Of a stretch of DNA of 34,557 nt, positions 8,084 through 16,241 are shown in pieces. The position numbers and the translations under genes were made by a program. Position 1 is the stretch's first letter, and each line of letters starts with the position of its first letter. Below the pieces are notes generated by a model that saw only the letters and a program-made list of their open reading frames with translations, did no database searches and was not told the DNA's origin. The DNA lies in contig CAMLFK010000021.1 in the NCBI GenBank assembly GCA_946479255.1, positions 1 to 34,557 on the forward strand. The letters are read 5' to 3'. The DNA is from an uncultured Oxalobacteraceae bacterium (GTDB lineage: Bacteria; Pseudomonadota; Gammaproteobacteria; Burkholderiales; Burkholderiaceae).

Positions 8084-9207
8084 TCAGTGGTCTCGCTGGC
8101 AAAGCCTGGCTGCGCGATGAAGCGCCGCAGGTGGTAATCGGAGTCGCCCATGGTCAGTTCGATCATGGACAGGCGCTTGAAGTGGTGGGCGGCCGGCAGT
8201 TCGTCGGTGACGCCCATGCCGCCGTGCAGCTGCACGGCCTGCTGGCCGATGAAGGCGGCGGCCTGGCCGACGCGGAATTTGGCGGCGGAGACGGCCCGGC
8301 GGCGCTCTTGAATGTCGCCGCCGTCGACCCGCACCGCCGCCAGCAGCGCCATCGAACGGGCCTGCTCCAGGTGGATGTACATGTCCGCCATGCGGTGCTG
8401 GAGTGCCTGGAATTTGCCGATCGGCGCGCCGAACTGGCTGCGCGTCTTGAGGTAGTCGAGGGTCGCGGCAAACAGCGCTTCCATCGCCCCCAGCGCTTCG
8501 GCGCATAGCAGCGTGGCGCCATAATCGGCGCAGGCGTCGAGAATGCCGCCGCCCTGCCCAGGTGCGCCGATCAGGTCGGCCTGCGCCACGCGCACGGCCT
8601 CAAACTCGACGTTGGCCCCGCGCTGGCCGTCCAGGGTGCGGTAGCCGGTCACGCTGAGCCCCGGGGCATCGGCGGCCACCAGCACCAGCGCAAGCTCGTC
8701 GCCGTTGCGGCTTGATACGATCAGGCGGCCGGCCTGTGCGCCATGGACCACCGCGCATTTGTGACCGTCCAGGCGGTAGCCGCCTGCGTCTGGCGTCAAG
8801 GTGGTGGCCGGCTGTGAAAGGTCGTGGCGCGATTGCGCTTCATTCAGGGCACAGGCCAGGGTCAGGCGGCCGGCGCCGACCTCTTCGAGCAGCGGCGCGT
8901 GCGCGCCGCCCAGCTTGAGAAAGTGCGCGCCCAGCACCGTGGCGAAGTACGGCTCGACCACCAAGGCGCGGCCCAGCTCGCGCATGACCACGAACATGTC
9001 GAGCGCGCTGCCGTTGAAGCCGCCCTGCTCTTCCGGCACCGGCAGCGCCAGCATGCCCAGTTCGGTGAGCGTGGCCCAGGCCTCGGGCGAAACACCCGCC
9101 TCGGAATGGACGATCCGCTTGCGCGTTTCAAAGCCGTAGGCGCGCGTGGCCCAGCGCTGCAGCGCATCGGCGAACTGCAGCTGTTCGTCGCTGAAATTGA
9201 AATCCAT
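8080..9207 (-). CDS. Acyl-CoA dehydrogenase, small/partner subunit type (PimD/FadE28-like)
   Basis: A 375-aa FAD-dependent acyl-CoA dehydrogenase-family protein: N-terminal helical domain from [16 protein letters not shown], middle beta domain (about 120-210), and C-terminal helical domain with [22 protein letters not shown], the usual helix near FAD. It differs from short-chain homotetrameric enzymes at the C-terminus ([16 protein letters not shown] in place of the YEGTSEIQ segment), which is typical of the partner subunit in two-gene enzymes such as pimeloyl-CoA dehydrogenase PimC/PimD or the sterol ChsE pairs. I infer that it forms an alpha2beta2 enzyme with the larger dehydrogenase ten bases upstream. 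It overlaps the next gene (ATGA). Confidence 0.88.
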   Translation of the reverse strand: MDFNFSDEQLQFADALQRWATRAYGFETRKRIVHSEAGVSPEAWATLTELGMLALPVPEEQGGFNGSALDMFVVMRELGRALVVEPYFATVLGAHFLKLGGAHAPLLEEVGAGRLTLACALNEAQSRHDLSQPATTLTPDAGGYRLDGHKCAVVHGAQAGRLIVSSRNGDELALVLVAADAPGLSVTGYRTLDGQRGANVEFEAVRVAQADLIGAPGQGGGILDACADYGATLLCAEALGAMEALFAATLDYLKTRSQFGAPIGKFQALQHRMADMYIHLEQARSMALLAAVRVDGGDIQERRRAVSAAKFRVGQAAAFIGQQAVQLHGGMGVTDELPAAHHFKRLSMIELTMGDSDYHLRRFIAQPGFASETTE

Positions 9208-9217
9208 CGTGCTTCCT

Positions 9218-10387
9218 TTAAAGTCCCAAGATCACCTGGGCGATGATGTTGCGTTGAATTTCGTTGGAGCCGCCATAGATCGAGGTCTTGCGGAAGTTGA
9301 AGTAATAGCCGGCCAGCGGCGCGGCATCGTCGTCGCCGCCCAGACTGTGCGCATGCTCGCCTTCCAGATAGGCAGGATCGAAGGCCAGCGCCATCGGTCC
9401 GGCCGCCTCCAGCATCAGTTCCGTCAGACGCTGCTGGATTTCGGTGCCGCGCACCTTGAGTACCGACGCTTCGGGGCCGGGCGCCTTGTGCTCCTGGGCC
9501 AGCACGCGCAGCACCGTCATTTCCAGTGCCATCAGTTCGATTTCGAGCGCCGCCACCTTGGCCGCGAACATCGGATCGGCCAGCAGGCCGGCGGCGTAGC
9601 GCTTGAGGAAGGCCAGCTCGCGCTTGGAGCGCCCGACCGCGGCAATGCCGGTGCGCTCGTGGCCCAGCAGGTACTTGGCATAGGTCCAGCCACGGTTCTC
9701 TTCGCCCACCAGGTTCTGCACCGGCACGCGCACGCTATCGAAGAAGACTTCGTTGACTTCGTGCTCTTCGTCGAGCATGACGATGGGGCGCACGCTGACG
9801 CCCGGGCTCTTCATGTCGATCAGCAGGAAGGAGATCCCCTCCTGCTTGCGCACGCCGCTATCGGTGCGCACCAGGCAGAAGATCATGTCGGCATGCTGGG
9901 CCAGGGTGGTCCAGGTCTTCTGGCCGTTGACGATGTAATGTTCGCCATCGCGCACGGCGGTGGTCTTGAGGGCGGCCAGGTCGGAGCCGGCCCCGGGTTC
10001 GGAGTAGCCCTGGCACCACCAGTCTTCGCACGACAGGATGCGCGGTAAAAAATGGGACTTCTGGGCCGGGCTGCCGAACACCATGATCACCGGGGCGACC
10101 ATGTTGACGCCGAACGGCAGGATCGGCGGCGTGCCGGCGCGCGCGCATTCTTCCTCGAACAGGTGGCGCTGCACCGGGGTCCAGCCGGGGCCGCCGAATT
10201 CCACCGGCCAGCCCGGCGCCACCCAGCCCTTCGCAGCGAGGATCCGGTGCCAGCGCACGTAGTCCTCGCGCGTCAGGCGCAGGTGGCGGCCTACCTTGTC
10301 CTGCAGGTCCGGCGGCAAGGCCTCGGCGAGAAAGCCGCGCACGCTGGCGCGAAACGCCAGCTCGTCGCTGGAATAATTCAGATCCAT
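9218..10387 (-). CDS. Acyl-CoA dehydrogenase, large/catalytic subunit type (PimC/FadE29-like)
   Basis: A 389-aa acyl-CoA dehydrogenase, first gene of the operon. It has GYSEPGAGSDLAALKT (residues about 127-142, FAD/substrate loop), KTWTTLAQHAD, and near the end IYGGSNEIQRNIIAQ, where the usual catalytic Glu of the medium-chain class is Gly. The likely base is instead Glu244 in LLGHERTGIA, matching the helix-G glutamate of isovaleryl-type and sterol-side-chain enzymes (inference). The start at 10387 is chosen because AGGAGACCGA precedes the ATG; the frame is open for 21 more codons to 10450 without a better site. The substrate is probably a branched, cyclic or dicarboxylic acyl-CoA, not a simple fatty acid. 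Confidence 0.88.
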   Translation of the reverse strand: MDLNYSSDELAFRASVRGFLAEALPPDLQDKVGRHLRLTREDYVRWHRILAAKGWVAPGWPVEFGGPGWTPVQRHLFEEECARAGTPPILPFGVNMVAPVIMVFGSPAQKSHFLPRILSCEDWWCQGYSEPGAGSDLAALKTTAVRDGEHYIVNGQKTWTTLAQHADMIFCLVRTDSGVRKQEGISFLLIDMKSPGVSVRPIVMLDEEHEVNEVFFDSVRVPVQNLVGEENRGWTYAKYLLGHERTGIAAVGRSKRELAFLKRYAAGLLADPMFAAKVAALEIELMALEMTVLRVLAQEHKAPGPEASVLKVRGTEIQQRLTELMLEAAGPMALAFDPAYLEGEHAHSLGGDDDAAPLAGYYFNFRKTSIYGGSNEIQRNIIAQVILGL

Positions 10388-10494
10388 TCGGTCTCCTGGA
10401 ATGACGGCGCGCAGGCGAAAAAAGCACGACCGTTCACAGGGATTGTACATGAATCTATTTGCCGATGCGGCATGTTTTCAGGAGGACCCCGGCA

Positions 10495-10530
10495 CAAGAA
10501 AACCCGGCGTCCTTTGTGGGGAGGCCGGGT
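10495..10530 (-). terminator. Rho-independent terminator after the PEP-CTERM gene
   Basis: A perfect 7-bp stem, ACCCGGC (10502-10508) with GCCGGGT (10524-10530), is followed on the minus strand by TTTTCTT (10495-10502). It separates the PEP-CTERM gene from the acyl-CoA operon, which therefore should have its own promoter between here and 10387. Confidence 0.65.
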
Positions 10531-10587
10531 CAGCAGGAGGTACGGCGGGTCGCCGCCCGATCCGTTTCAAAGCATTGTGGTTCAGCT

Positions 10588-11265
10588 TTACTTGTTGCGG
10601 CGGCGCCTTGCCAGAACGCTGCCCATCAGGCCAGCCAGCAGCAAGGCGCCGGTTGCCGGTTCAGGGATGGCGGCGGCAGGAGCGTCGAGCACGTCCAGCG
10701 CCATGGCCAGTGGCAGGCCTGTCTTGATGGCTTCATCGATCAGCGCGCCAGCGCCAGCACCGTCGTGAGCGCCCGCGTTTGCGCCCGCACCGGCGCCGGC
10801 GCCATCATGGCCACTCGCACCGCCCCCGGGAGCGAAGCCAATATCGTCGCCCTTCATGCTGTTCGGCACGCTCAACGGATTGGAATTCCCGCCCGTAAGC
10901 ACGCCGTTCGGCAGCACATTCGGATTGTTGGGACCAGTGCCCTTAGGGCCGACCGCTTTTCCGGGAGCGCCGGCCTGCTGGTTGGCGTTGGAAGCGCCGC
11001 CCGACACGGCCAACACAGGCGTGCCTGCGTCGAGCGAGAACAGTTGCAGTTTTCCATTGGCGAACTGGGCATGTTGATTCCAATTGGCATTATTACCCTG
11101 GGCGAGCATGATCTGCACGGCGTCGAGTTCGCCCAACACATTGATCGAACCTTTTTCCAGCGTCCAGCCCGCCACAATGCTGGAACTTGTTTGCGTCGTT
11201 GGTGCTGCTTGTGCCAACGATGCTGTGCTTACCAAACCAACAAGCAAAATGTGACGAATAGCCAT
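10588..11265 (-). CDS. PEP-CTERM sorted secreted/surface protein
   Basis: A 225-aa exported protein. It has a signal peptide (about 1-20, ending AQA) and a C-terminal PEP-CTERM anchor: IPEPATGALLLAGLMGSVL followed by ARRRRNK, the signal cut and sorted by exosortase in exopolysaccharide-producing Gram-negatives. The middle is low-complexity: residues about 85-150 are Gly/Asn/Pro-rich, then comes a Gly-Ala stretch with two HDGAGAGA units. No enzymatic motif is visible; a biofilm-matrix or surface role is the usual inference. AGGAGGGG precedes the ATG. The exosortase genes are not in the window. It sits alone between two minus-strand terminators. Confidence 0.85.
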   Translation of the reverse strand: MAIRHILLVGLVSTASLAQAAPTTQTSSSIVAGWTLEKGSINVLGELDAVQIMLAQGNNANWNQHAQFANGKLQLFSLDAGTPVLAVSGGASNANQQAGAPGKAVGPKGTGPNNPNVLPNGVLTGGNSNPLSVPNSMKGDDIGFAPGGGASGHDGAGAGAGANAGAHDGAGAGALIDEAIKTGLPLAMALDVLDAPAAAIPEPATGALLLAGLMGSVLARRRRNK

Positions 11266-11286
11266 GAAACCCCTCCTCTTATGTGA

Positions 11287-11307
11287 GCGTTATGATTTCT
11301 ATAACGC
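11287..11307. promoter_or_regulatory. Inverted repeat in the leader of the PEP-CTERM gene
   Basis: GCGTTAT (11287-11293) and ATAACGC (11301-11307) form a perfect 7-bp inverted repeat with a 7-base spacer, 21 bases before the ATG and next to the ribosome site. It could be an operator or an mRNA hairpin that affects translation; which one cannot be told. Confidence 0.4.
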
Positions 11308-11445
11308 ATGGGGAATCCTAGCATCAGTGAAAAAATAGCAATGTTCGTTTGAAATCGCAAAACACCGTGACGAAGGCAGCTCAAAGCCAGTTGGTAAATC
11401 CTTGTTTTCATTGAAGTAGGTATATTGCCGAGCTAAGCCGGCAAT

Positions 11446-11474
11446 AGAAAAAGGGCCAGTTGCCGGGCCCCTTT
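11446..11474 (-). terminator. Rho-independent terminator of prc
   Basis: Read on the minus strand, AAAGGGGCC and GGCCCTTT form a stem with one bulged G, followed by TTTTTCT (11446-11452). It lies 48 bases after the protease stop codon. Confidence 0.7.
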
Positions 11475-11521
11475 GACTTCCTCCTTACACGCACCTTGTA
11501 GTGCAATTGCAACAATATTTT

Positions 11522-13783
11522 TTACTGCGCTGCCGCCTTAGTTGTTGGCAAGTAAGGCATCAGGCGCGAGGCCATGCGGGTGTCGGTCCGAAGCATTCCG
11601 ACCTCGTCCGCCAGAACATTGGCCGCTTCCTGCAGCAGCACGTCCTTGGCGTCTTTTGCGGCCTTCTCGGCTGCCAGCTCGGCGGCCAGGTTGCGCTCGT
11701 CCGCCTGCAAGCCGTCGTCCTGCTGGGTGCTGCCCTTGATGGCCACGACCGCAGGCTTGGCCGGCTTGGTCGGATTGGGGACCTTGCTGCGCGCTTCCTT
11801 GTTCTCGGTCGCGGTGGCGGCGTCGGCCGGCTCCTCGGCGCCGGCCGTTTTCATGGCCAGCTGGCGTGCTTCGCGCAGTTTGGCGCGCGCTTCCTCGGCA
11901 TCGCGCTCCTTGCGGCGCACCGCTTCGTTGAGCGAGATCGCGTTTTCCTTGCGGATCTTGCGCACTTGCGCCAGGTCTTCCTGCAGATACTGGAAGTCCT
12001 TGTCCTTGGCGATGCGGGCTTCATGACGCTTCTGCAGCGGCGCGATCAGTTCCTTCAGGTCGCCCGCCGGCACGTAGATAGCCGGCGTGATGGCCACCCA
12101 CGGCAGCGCGTTGTCGTAGCTCGATTCGCCGAAGTTCTCGTGGTCGGCCATCACCGGCAGCTTGATGTCGGGCGTGACGCCGCGCAGCTGCGTGGTGCCG
12201 CCGTTGATCCGGAAGAACTGGGCAATGGTGAGCTTCAGTTCACCAAGGCGGGCCTTTTCCTGGGTGGAGAACTTGTCCAGGTTGACCAGGGTCTGCACGG
12301 TGCCCTTGCCGAAGCTCGGTTCGCCGATAATCAGGCCGCGGCCGTAATCCTGGATGGCGGCGGCGAAAATCTCCGACGCCGAGGCCGAGCCGCGGTTGAT
12401 CAGCACACCCATCGGGCCGTCCCAGGCCAGGCCGGCATTGGTATCGCTTTCCACGTCGATCTTGTTCTCGGCCGAGCGCTGCTGCACCACCGGTCCCTTG
12501 TCGATGAACAGGCCGGTCAGTTCCACCGCTTCGTGGAGCGAACCGCCGCCGTTGTTGCGCAAGTCGATCAGGACATTGTCGACTTTCTCTTTCTTGAGCT
12601 CGCCAAGGATGCGCGCCACGTCACGCGTTGCGCTCTTGAAATCCTTGTCGCCGCGCTTGCGCGCCTCGAAGTCCTGGTAGAAGGTTGGCAGCGAAATCAC
12701 GCCGACGCGCCGTTTGATTCCGCCATCCTTGACTTCGATAATGGACTTCTTGGCCGACTGCTCTTCCATGCTGATTTTCTTGCGCACCAGCGATACCGTG
12801 ACATGCTTGCCATCGGTGCTGGCGTCGGCAGGCAGCACGTCCAGGCGCACCGTCGAATCCTTCGGCCCGCGGATCAGTTGTACCACGTCGTCGATACGCC
12901 AGCCGAGCAGGTCGGTAAATGCGGCAGTCTTGCCCTGTGCCACGCCGACGATGCGGTCGCCGACCTTGAGCTTGCCCGACAGTGCCGCCGGGCTGCCCGG
13001 GACGACTTCGCGGATCACGGTGTACTCGTCACGGGTCTGCAGGACCGCGCCGATGCCTTCGAGCGACAGGCGCATGGCGATGTCGAAGTTGTCGGCCGAA
13101 CGCGGCCCCAGGTAATTGGTGTGCGGCTCGATCGTGGTGGCGTACGCGTTCATGAACATCTGGAACACGTCTTCATTGTTGAGCTTGCCAACACGGGTCT
13201 GGTAATTGACGTAGCGCTTGTCCAGCGTGCTGCGGATCGCCTTGTCGTCCTTGCCGGCCAGCTTCAGGCGCAGCCAGTCGTTCTTGACCCGCTTGCGCCA
13301 CAGATCACGCGCCTCTTCCTCGGTCTTGGGCCAGGCCGATTTTTCGCGGTCCAGCTCGAAGGATTCGTCCAGGGTGAAGTCGGGCTTGGTCTTGAGCACT
13401 TCACGGGCATATGCAATGCGTTCATTGAAGCGCTGCTGGTAAGCGCGATAGATAGCGAACGGTACGGTCAGGTCTTCGGTGTTGATCGCGTCGTCGAGCT
13501 TGGTGCGGGCTGATTCGAACTGGTCGATATCGGGCTGGGTGAAAAACAGCTTTTCGCCGTCGAGCGCCTTGAAGTAGCGGTCGAACACCTTGGCCGACAG
13601 CGCGTCGTCCAGCGGGCTCGGCTTGTAGTGGTAACGGCCCAGCAGGCGCGAGGACCACAGTGCGGCCTGGGCTTGCGAGGCGACCGGCTTCAATTGCGTA
13701 CCGCCGGCTTTTTCCGGCTGGGGTACGGCGGCGTGGGTGCTGACGGCAAGTACCGCTGCAACGATCAACATCTGCTTCTTCAT
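11522..13783 (-). CDS. prc: Tail-specific (carboxy-terminal processing) periplasmic protease
   Basis: A 753-aa S41-family protease of the Prc/Tsp type. It trims C-terminal tails of periplasmic substrates, including cell-wall hydrolases and PBP3 in E. coli. It has a signal peptide (MKKQMLIVAAVLAVSTHAA), an N-terminal helical domain, a PDZ domain around residues 225-330 (LEGIGAVLQ, VVPGSPAALSGKLKVGDRIVGV), the protease core with NRGSASASEIFAA (catalytic Ser about 468) and GEPSFGKGTVQT (catalytic Lys about 493; the 25-residue spacing is as in E. coli), and a C-terminal charged coiled domain. The start at 13783 is chosen for the signal peptide and the GGAGAACC site; the frame stays open to 13828. 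It is a full-length, single-gene unit with its own terminator. Confidence 0.93.
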   Translation of the reverse strand: MKKQMLIVAAVLAVSTHAAVPQPEKAGGTQLKPVASQAQAALWSSRLLGRYHYKPSPLDDALSAKVFDRYFKALDGEKLFFTQPDIDQFESARTKLDDAINTEDLTVPFAIYRAYQQRFNERIAYAREVLKTKPDFTLDESFELDREKSAWPKTEEEARDLWRKRVKNDWLRLKLAGKDDKAIRSTLDKRYVNYQTRVGKLNNEDVFQMFMNAYATTIEPHTNYLGPRSADNFDIAMRLSLEGIGAVLQTRDEYTVIREVVPGSPAALSGKLKVGDRIVGVAQGKTAAFTDLLGWRIDDVVQLIRGPKDSTVRLDVLPADASTDGKHVTVSLVRKKISMEEQSAKKSIIEVKDGGIKRRVGVISLPTFYQDFEARKRGDKDFKSATRDVARILGELKKEKVDNVLIDLRNNGGGSLHEAVELTGLFIDKGPVVQQRSAENKIDVESDTNAGLAWDGPMGVLINRGSASASEIFAAAIQDYGRGLIIGEPSFGKGTVQTLVNLDKFSTQEKARLGELKLTIAQFFRINGGTTQLRGVTPDIKLPVMADHENFGESSYDNALPWVAITPAIYVPAGDLKELIAPLQKRHEARIAKDKDFQYLQEDLAQVRKIRKENAISLNEAVRRKERDAEEARAKLREARQLAMKTAGAEEPADAATATENKEARSKVPNPTKPAKPAVVAIKGSTQQDDGLQADERNLAAELAAEKAAKDAKDVLLQEAANVLADEVGMLRTDTRMASRLMPYLPTTKAAAQ

Positions 13784-14004
13784 TCGTGGTTCTCCGGGCG
13801 TGAATCCATATGGTAACTGCGGGCACAACGGGCACTATTCCAAGTGCCTGCGCGGCAATACCGACTCACCCGATTTTAACAGGATAGGGACTAATAAGAC
13901 CGGCGATCCGCGCAGAGCCAGCTTGCACTGTTCTTCTTAAGCCGAGCTTACGGTGGCTCAGGCGTGCGGCGGCAGGCTTTTACAAACTGAAACACTGGTA
14001 AAGC
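13784..14004. other. Leader region upstream of prc
   Basis: 220 bases between prc and the convergent end of the HExxH gene (same strand). There is no frame of note. The AT-richer stretch 13860-13900 is where a minus-strand prc promoter would lie, but no good -35/-10 pair stands out. Confidence 0.4.
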
Positions 14005-14544
14005 TCAGATCGAGGCCAGCCATATGGCAGGCGCGATAATCAAAAGATATGGCCATGACCGGATCGCGATGCGCCAGTCGGTCGCCGAGGGCCAGAACGA
14101 GAGGAACTGCGGCGCCAGTAAAAAGGCCAGCAACAGGTCGGCCGGCCGGAACGCCAGGCCGCCCCGGGTGCGCCACCACGCCACTGCGAGCGGCAACATG
14201 ACGATGGCCAGCGGCGCCAGCGCCGACGGGGCGGCGTTATACCAGCGCACCCGCGTCAGGGTTACCGAGCCGAGCTGCCAGTGGCGTCCCTGGCGGCGCG
14301 GGATGATGGTCAGCGAGCCGGGACGGGCACCGGTGAGCAGGCCGGCGAAGAAATGCGCCAGCTCGTGGCACAGGGTGCCGGCCGCGGTAAACAGGAAAAA
14401 TGCGGGATGCCTGCCGGCCGCCAGGCGCAGCAGCAGCGCCAGCGCCAGCGAAGGCAGCAGGTATAACAACTGGTCGCCGTGCTGCGCCGGCACGTCGCAC
14501 AACCATGCTGGGGACAGCGCGCGGCAGGTGGCGGTCAGATTCAC
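14005..14544 (-). CDS. Small HExxH membrane protein (M50-like putative metalloprotease)
   Basis: A 179-aa integral membrane protein with four or five hydrophobic segments (about 24-45, 48-72, 105-125, 130-150, 155-178). The second contains GTLCHELAHFFAGLL; HELAH is the zinc-binding HExxH motif placed inside a membrane helix, as in site-2-protease/M50-type intramembrane metalloproteases. A third ligand (a later NxxPxxxxD-type motif) is not evident; NAAPSALAPLA around residues 104-114 is the nearest candidate. The protein is shorter than well-known RseP-type proteases and has no PDZ domain. No substrate is implied by the neighbours. It lies just upstream (in transcription terms, downstream) of the tdk relic, which ends 11 bases from its start codon. 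Confidence 0.65.
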   Translation of the reverse strand: MNLTATCRALSPAWLCDVPAQHGDQLLYLLPSLALALLLRLAAGRHPAFFLFTAAGTLCHELAHFFAGLLTGARPGSLTIIPRRQGRHWQLGSVTLTRVRWYNAAPSALAPLAIVMLPLAVAWWRTRGGLAFRPADLLLAFLLAPQFLSFWPSATDWRIAIRSWPYLLIIAPAIWLASI

Positions 14545-14555
14545 GGGCGTCGCAT

Positions 14556-14657
14556 TCAGCCGGCGTAGAAGCAGCGTCCGCAGGCCTGGCGGTAGCGCTC
14601 GTTGCCGCCGATGCTGACCTGGGCTTGCAGCAAGGCAGTCGATTTGCCGGCGTTCAT
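14556..14657 (-). pseudogene. tdk: Thymidine kinase relic with a large in-frame internal deletion
   Basis: A 33-codon frame reads MNAGKSTALLQA, which is the thymidine kinase P-loop segment, and runs directly into QVSIGGNERYRQ and the ending CGRCFYAG, which is the extreme C-terminus including zinc-ligand cysteines. About 130-140 residues in between are gone, and the usual first residues (xxLWFRYAA) are replaced by unrelated codons. The intact tdk at 16534-17088 carries the same two segments (MNAGKTSSLLQV and VLIGGNSRYRQVCARCFYK) but differs in sequence, so this is a separate copy, not a recent duplication. Because the frame was kept it might still be translated, but it cannot be an active kinase. 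Confidence 0.8.
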
Positions 14658-14902
14658 ACTTGCTCTTACCACCAATCCATACATAGTTTTCGCTTGAGTT
14701 AAATAACTCACCGCATAATCAACAGCTTAGTTAGCTTTAGGCCAAATGTCGATACATACATCGAAATACAACGTTTATATCTGCACCTTCGATTGAGTCT
14801 TCACTGCTTAGCACTTGGGCAGCTTCGAGCGAGTTCCAAACACCCCATGTTGCAGCGCTCGCAATCGTGCACAGGCGACAACGCTGCGTAACGCTGGATT
14901 AG
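14658..14902. other. AT-rich spacer, no gene seen
   Basis: Clearly lower in GC than the rest of the window (for example 14690-14790). It lies between the tdk relic and an IS3 scrap. I see no convincing frame, and no repeat long enough to define an element end. Confidence 0.5.
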
Positions 14903-15018
14903 CTGGATCGGCCATTGAGCGCACGCGAACAGGAGAACGCGCGCCTGATGAAGGCAATTCGTCTCAGCCACCAGGCGAGCGATGGGACCTACGGTTCACC
15001 GCGGGTATACGGCGATTC
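14903..15018 (+). pseudogene. IS3-family OrfB scrap
   Basis: A plus-strand frame reads LDRPLSAREQENARLMKAIR and then the segment around SDGTYGSPRVYGD. This is the well-known stretch between the GYYAW motif and the DDE core of IS3 OrfB. A TAG interrupts the upstream side, and the match ends abruptly at about 15012, next to the 3' end of the following minus-strand gene. It is a different IS3 subtype from the element at the left edge, whose matching segment reads RETYGPLRM. Confidence 0.75.
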
Positions 15019-15510
15019 CTATTTCTCGCGTTTTCGTTCGTCTACGCTGTTATTGCCGCATTTAACGTAGATGCGGACCGGAAGTCGCGCATTGCCCGAG
15101 TTGCTTGTTCCCGAAACCATGGTGTATCCGCAGTTCACGAGTGCGGCAAGCCATTTGCTGACTTTCACCTGCTGTGTAATTACATCCATCGGATCTGCGC
15201 CTGGCTCGATCTTCAACTGGCATCGCGAGCTGCGGCACTCGACGGAATTTAACGCGCCCGGGCCCAAGCCGGTTCCAATGAAGGAGCCCCGCAGCCTTGT
15301 TTCCATATCCGTAGCCCAGGGTTCCTCTCTTTTTTCCTGCTCAAGCGCTTGGTCCAGACGCCATAAATACTCGGTGGCCTGCTGCTGGGCCTTCTTGTCC
15401 CCGAAAGGCTCGAAAACAGTCGGGTCTGCCCCCGAGGCACTCGCCACGGCGTTGAATGCGACTAGCCCTGAAAGCAGCGTTTTCTTCAGGAATTTTATAG
15501 ATGCTTTCAT
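15019..15510 (-). CDS. Secreted hypothetical protein with a cysteine pair
   Basis: A 163-aa protein with a signal peptide (MKASIKFLKKTLLSGLVAFNAVASA, cut about residue 26). The mature part is mixed charged, with NSVECRSSRCQLKIE (a C-x4-C motif framed by beta-strand-like residues) and later NCGYTMV and VKCGNN, giving four cysteines likely to form two disulfides in the periplasm. Small envelope proteins with an ECRSSxC-type centre are common in proteobacteria, but I know of no assigned function. Its start overlaps the stop of the gene before it (ATGA, 15507-15510), so the two are co-translated. Its 3' end touches the IS3 scrap, and the Lys/Arg-rich last residues may have been altered by that insertion. 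Confidence 0.7.
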   Translation of the reverse strand: MKASIKFLKKTLLSGLVAFNAVASASGADPTVFEPFGDKKAQQQATEYLWRLDQALEQEKREEPWATDMETRLRGSFIGTGLGPGALNSVECRSSRCQLKIEPGADPMDVITQQVKVSKWLAALVNCGYTMVSGTSNSGNARLPVRIYVKCGNNSVDERKREK

Positions 15511-16013
15511 GGCGTTTCCCTCACCCAGCCTGACCGTAAATGAAAAGCAAACGAGACCGTTTGATCGCTGAATGTCAAAACCAGATAAGCGCCCAGCGGG
15601 AAAAAGCCTGGCAGCTGCGGCGGGCGCAGCATTTCACCGAAACGACCCGTCTCCGCCGGAGTGCTCGCTGGGCCACACGCCACTATGAAAACTACAGCGG
15701 CGGAGAACACGCATAGCTGGGCGGTGATACCTCCAGGCACCGCGATCAATCCGGTATATAGGACCCCAGTCAACCTGAACAAATCACTGAAGAGGTCCGT
15801 GAATGGTGCTGGTATTGAGCAGTAGGCAACCGCGTTTCTCCCTGCGATAAACGATCCGCTTACTACAATGAAACCATCGGGCGTCGGGTTGTAGTCACAG
15901 GTGCTGGCATTTACAAAGTTAACCTGTGTTTCCCTTTGTTGCGCATGAACAGCCGGCGCGAACCAAAATGCAAGCAGCAGAATGAACCATTGCAACAGTC
16001 TTTTAAGTATCAT
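15507..16013 (-). CDS. Exported hypothetical protein with one membrane segment
   Basis: A 168-aa protein of no recognised family. It has a signal peptide (MILKRLLQWFILLLAFWFAPAVHA), then a region with cysteines at NASTCDYNP and VAYCSIP, one hydrophobic segment around GGITAQLCVFSAAVVFIVACG, and an ending SFAFHLRSGWVRETP. The start at 16013 is preferred because GGAG lies eight bases upstream and it places the signal peptide at the N-terminus; the frame stays open to 16091 (GTG). It overlaps the following secreted-protein gene by four bases. The pairing of two small exported proteins in low-GC accessory DNA is suggestive of a secreted effector/partner or surface pair, but nothing more can be claimed. 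Confidence 0.6.
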   Translation of the reverse strand: MILKRLLQWFILLLAFWFAPAVHAQQRETQVNFVNASTCDYNPTPDGFIVVSGSFIAGRNAVAYCSIPAPFTDLFSDLFRLTGVLYTGLIAVPGGITAQLCVFSAAVVFIVACGPASTPAETGRFGEMLRPPQLPGFFPLGAYLVLTFSDQTVSFAFHLRSGWVRETP

Positions 16014-16241
16014 GGCAAGACTCCAGTGATAGGGGTAGATGCTGACAGCATGTCCAATAAATCGTGCATTCGGCAAACTTGCCGGTGACACCTCCTAGTT
16101 GTTTTCCTCATCGCATTTCGCGCTATCGGGAGTTATCGCAGTGCTGGCAAACTTAACAATATGGCTTGGGGACCAAGAACACAACGGCGGGGGCCGCAAT
16201 TAATGAGCTCGCTTGATATCACTCAGCCAGACCGATGGTTT
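16014..16241. other. Intergenic spacer, nothing recognised
   Basis: Contains the ribosome site of the exported-protein gene near its left end and an AGGAGG at about 16091-16098 (minus) with no good frame behind it. There are no hairpins or repeats of note. Confidence 0.4.

Noticed and set aside
11501..13513. 670-codon plus-strand frame opposite prc
   Set aside because: Shadow frame with no motifs; prc on the other strand has signal peptide, PDZ and catalytic residues.
16010..16070. 19-codon leader peptide (MHDLLDMLS...) overlapping the exported-protein start
   Set aside because: The strong AGGAGG lies more than 20 bases from its ATG and no attenuation structure is visible.
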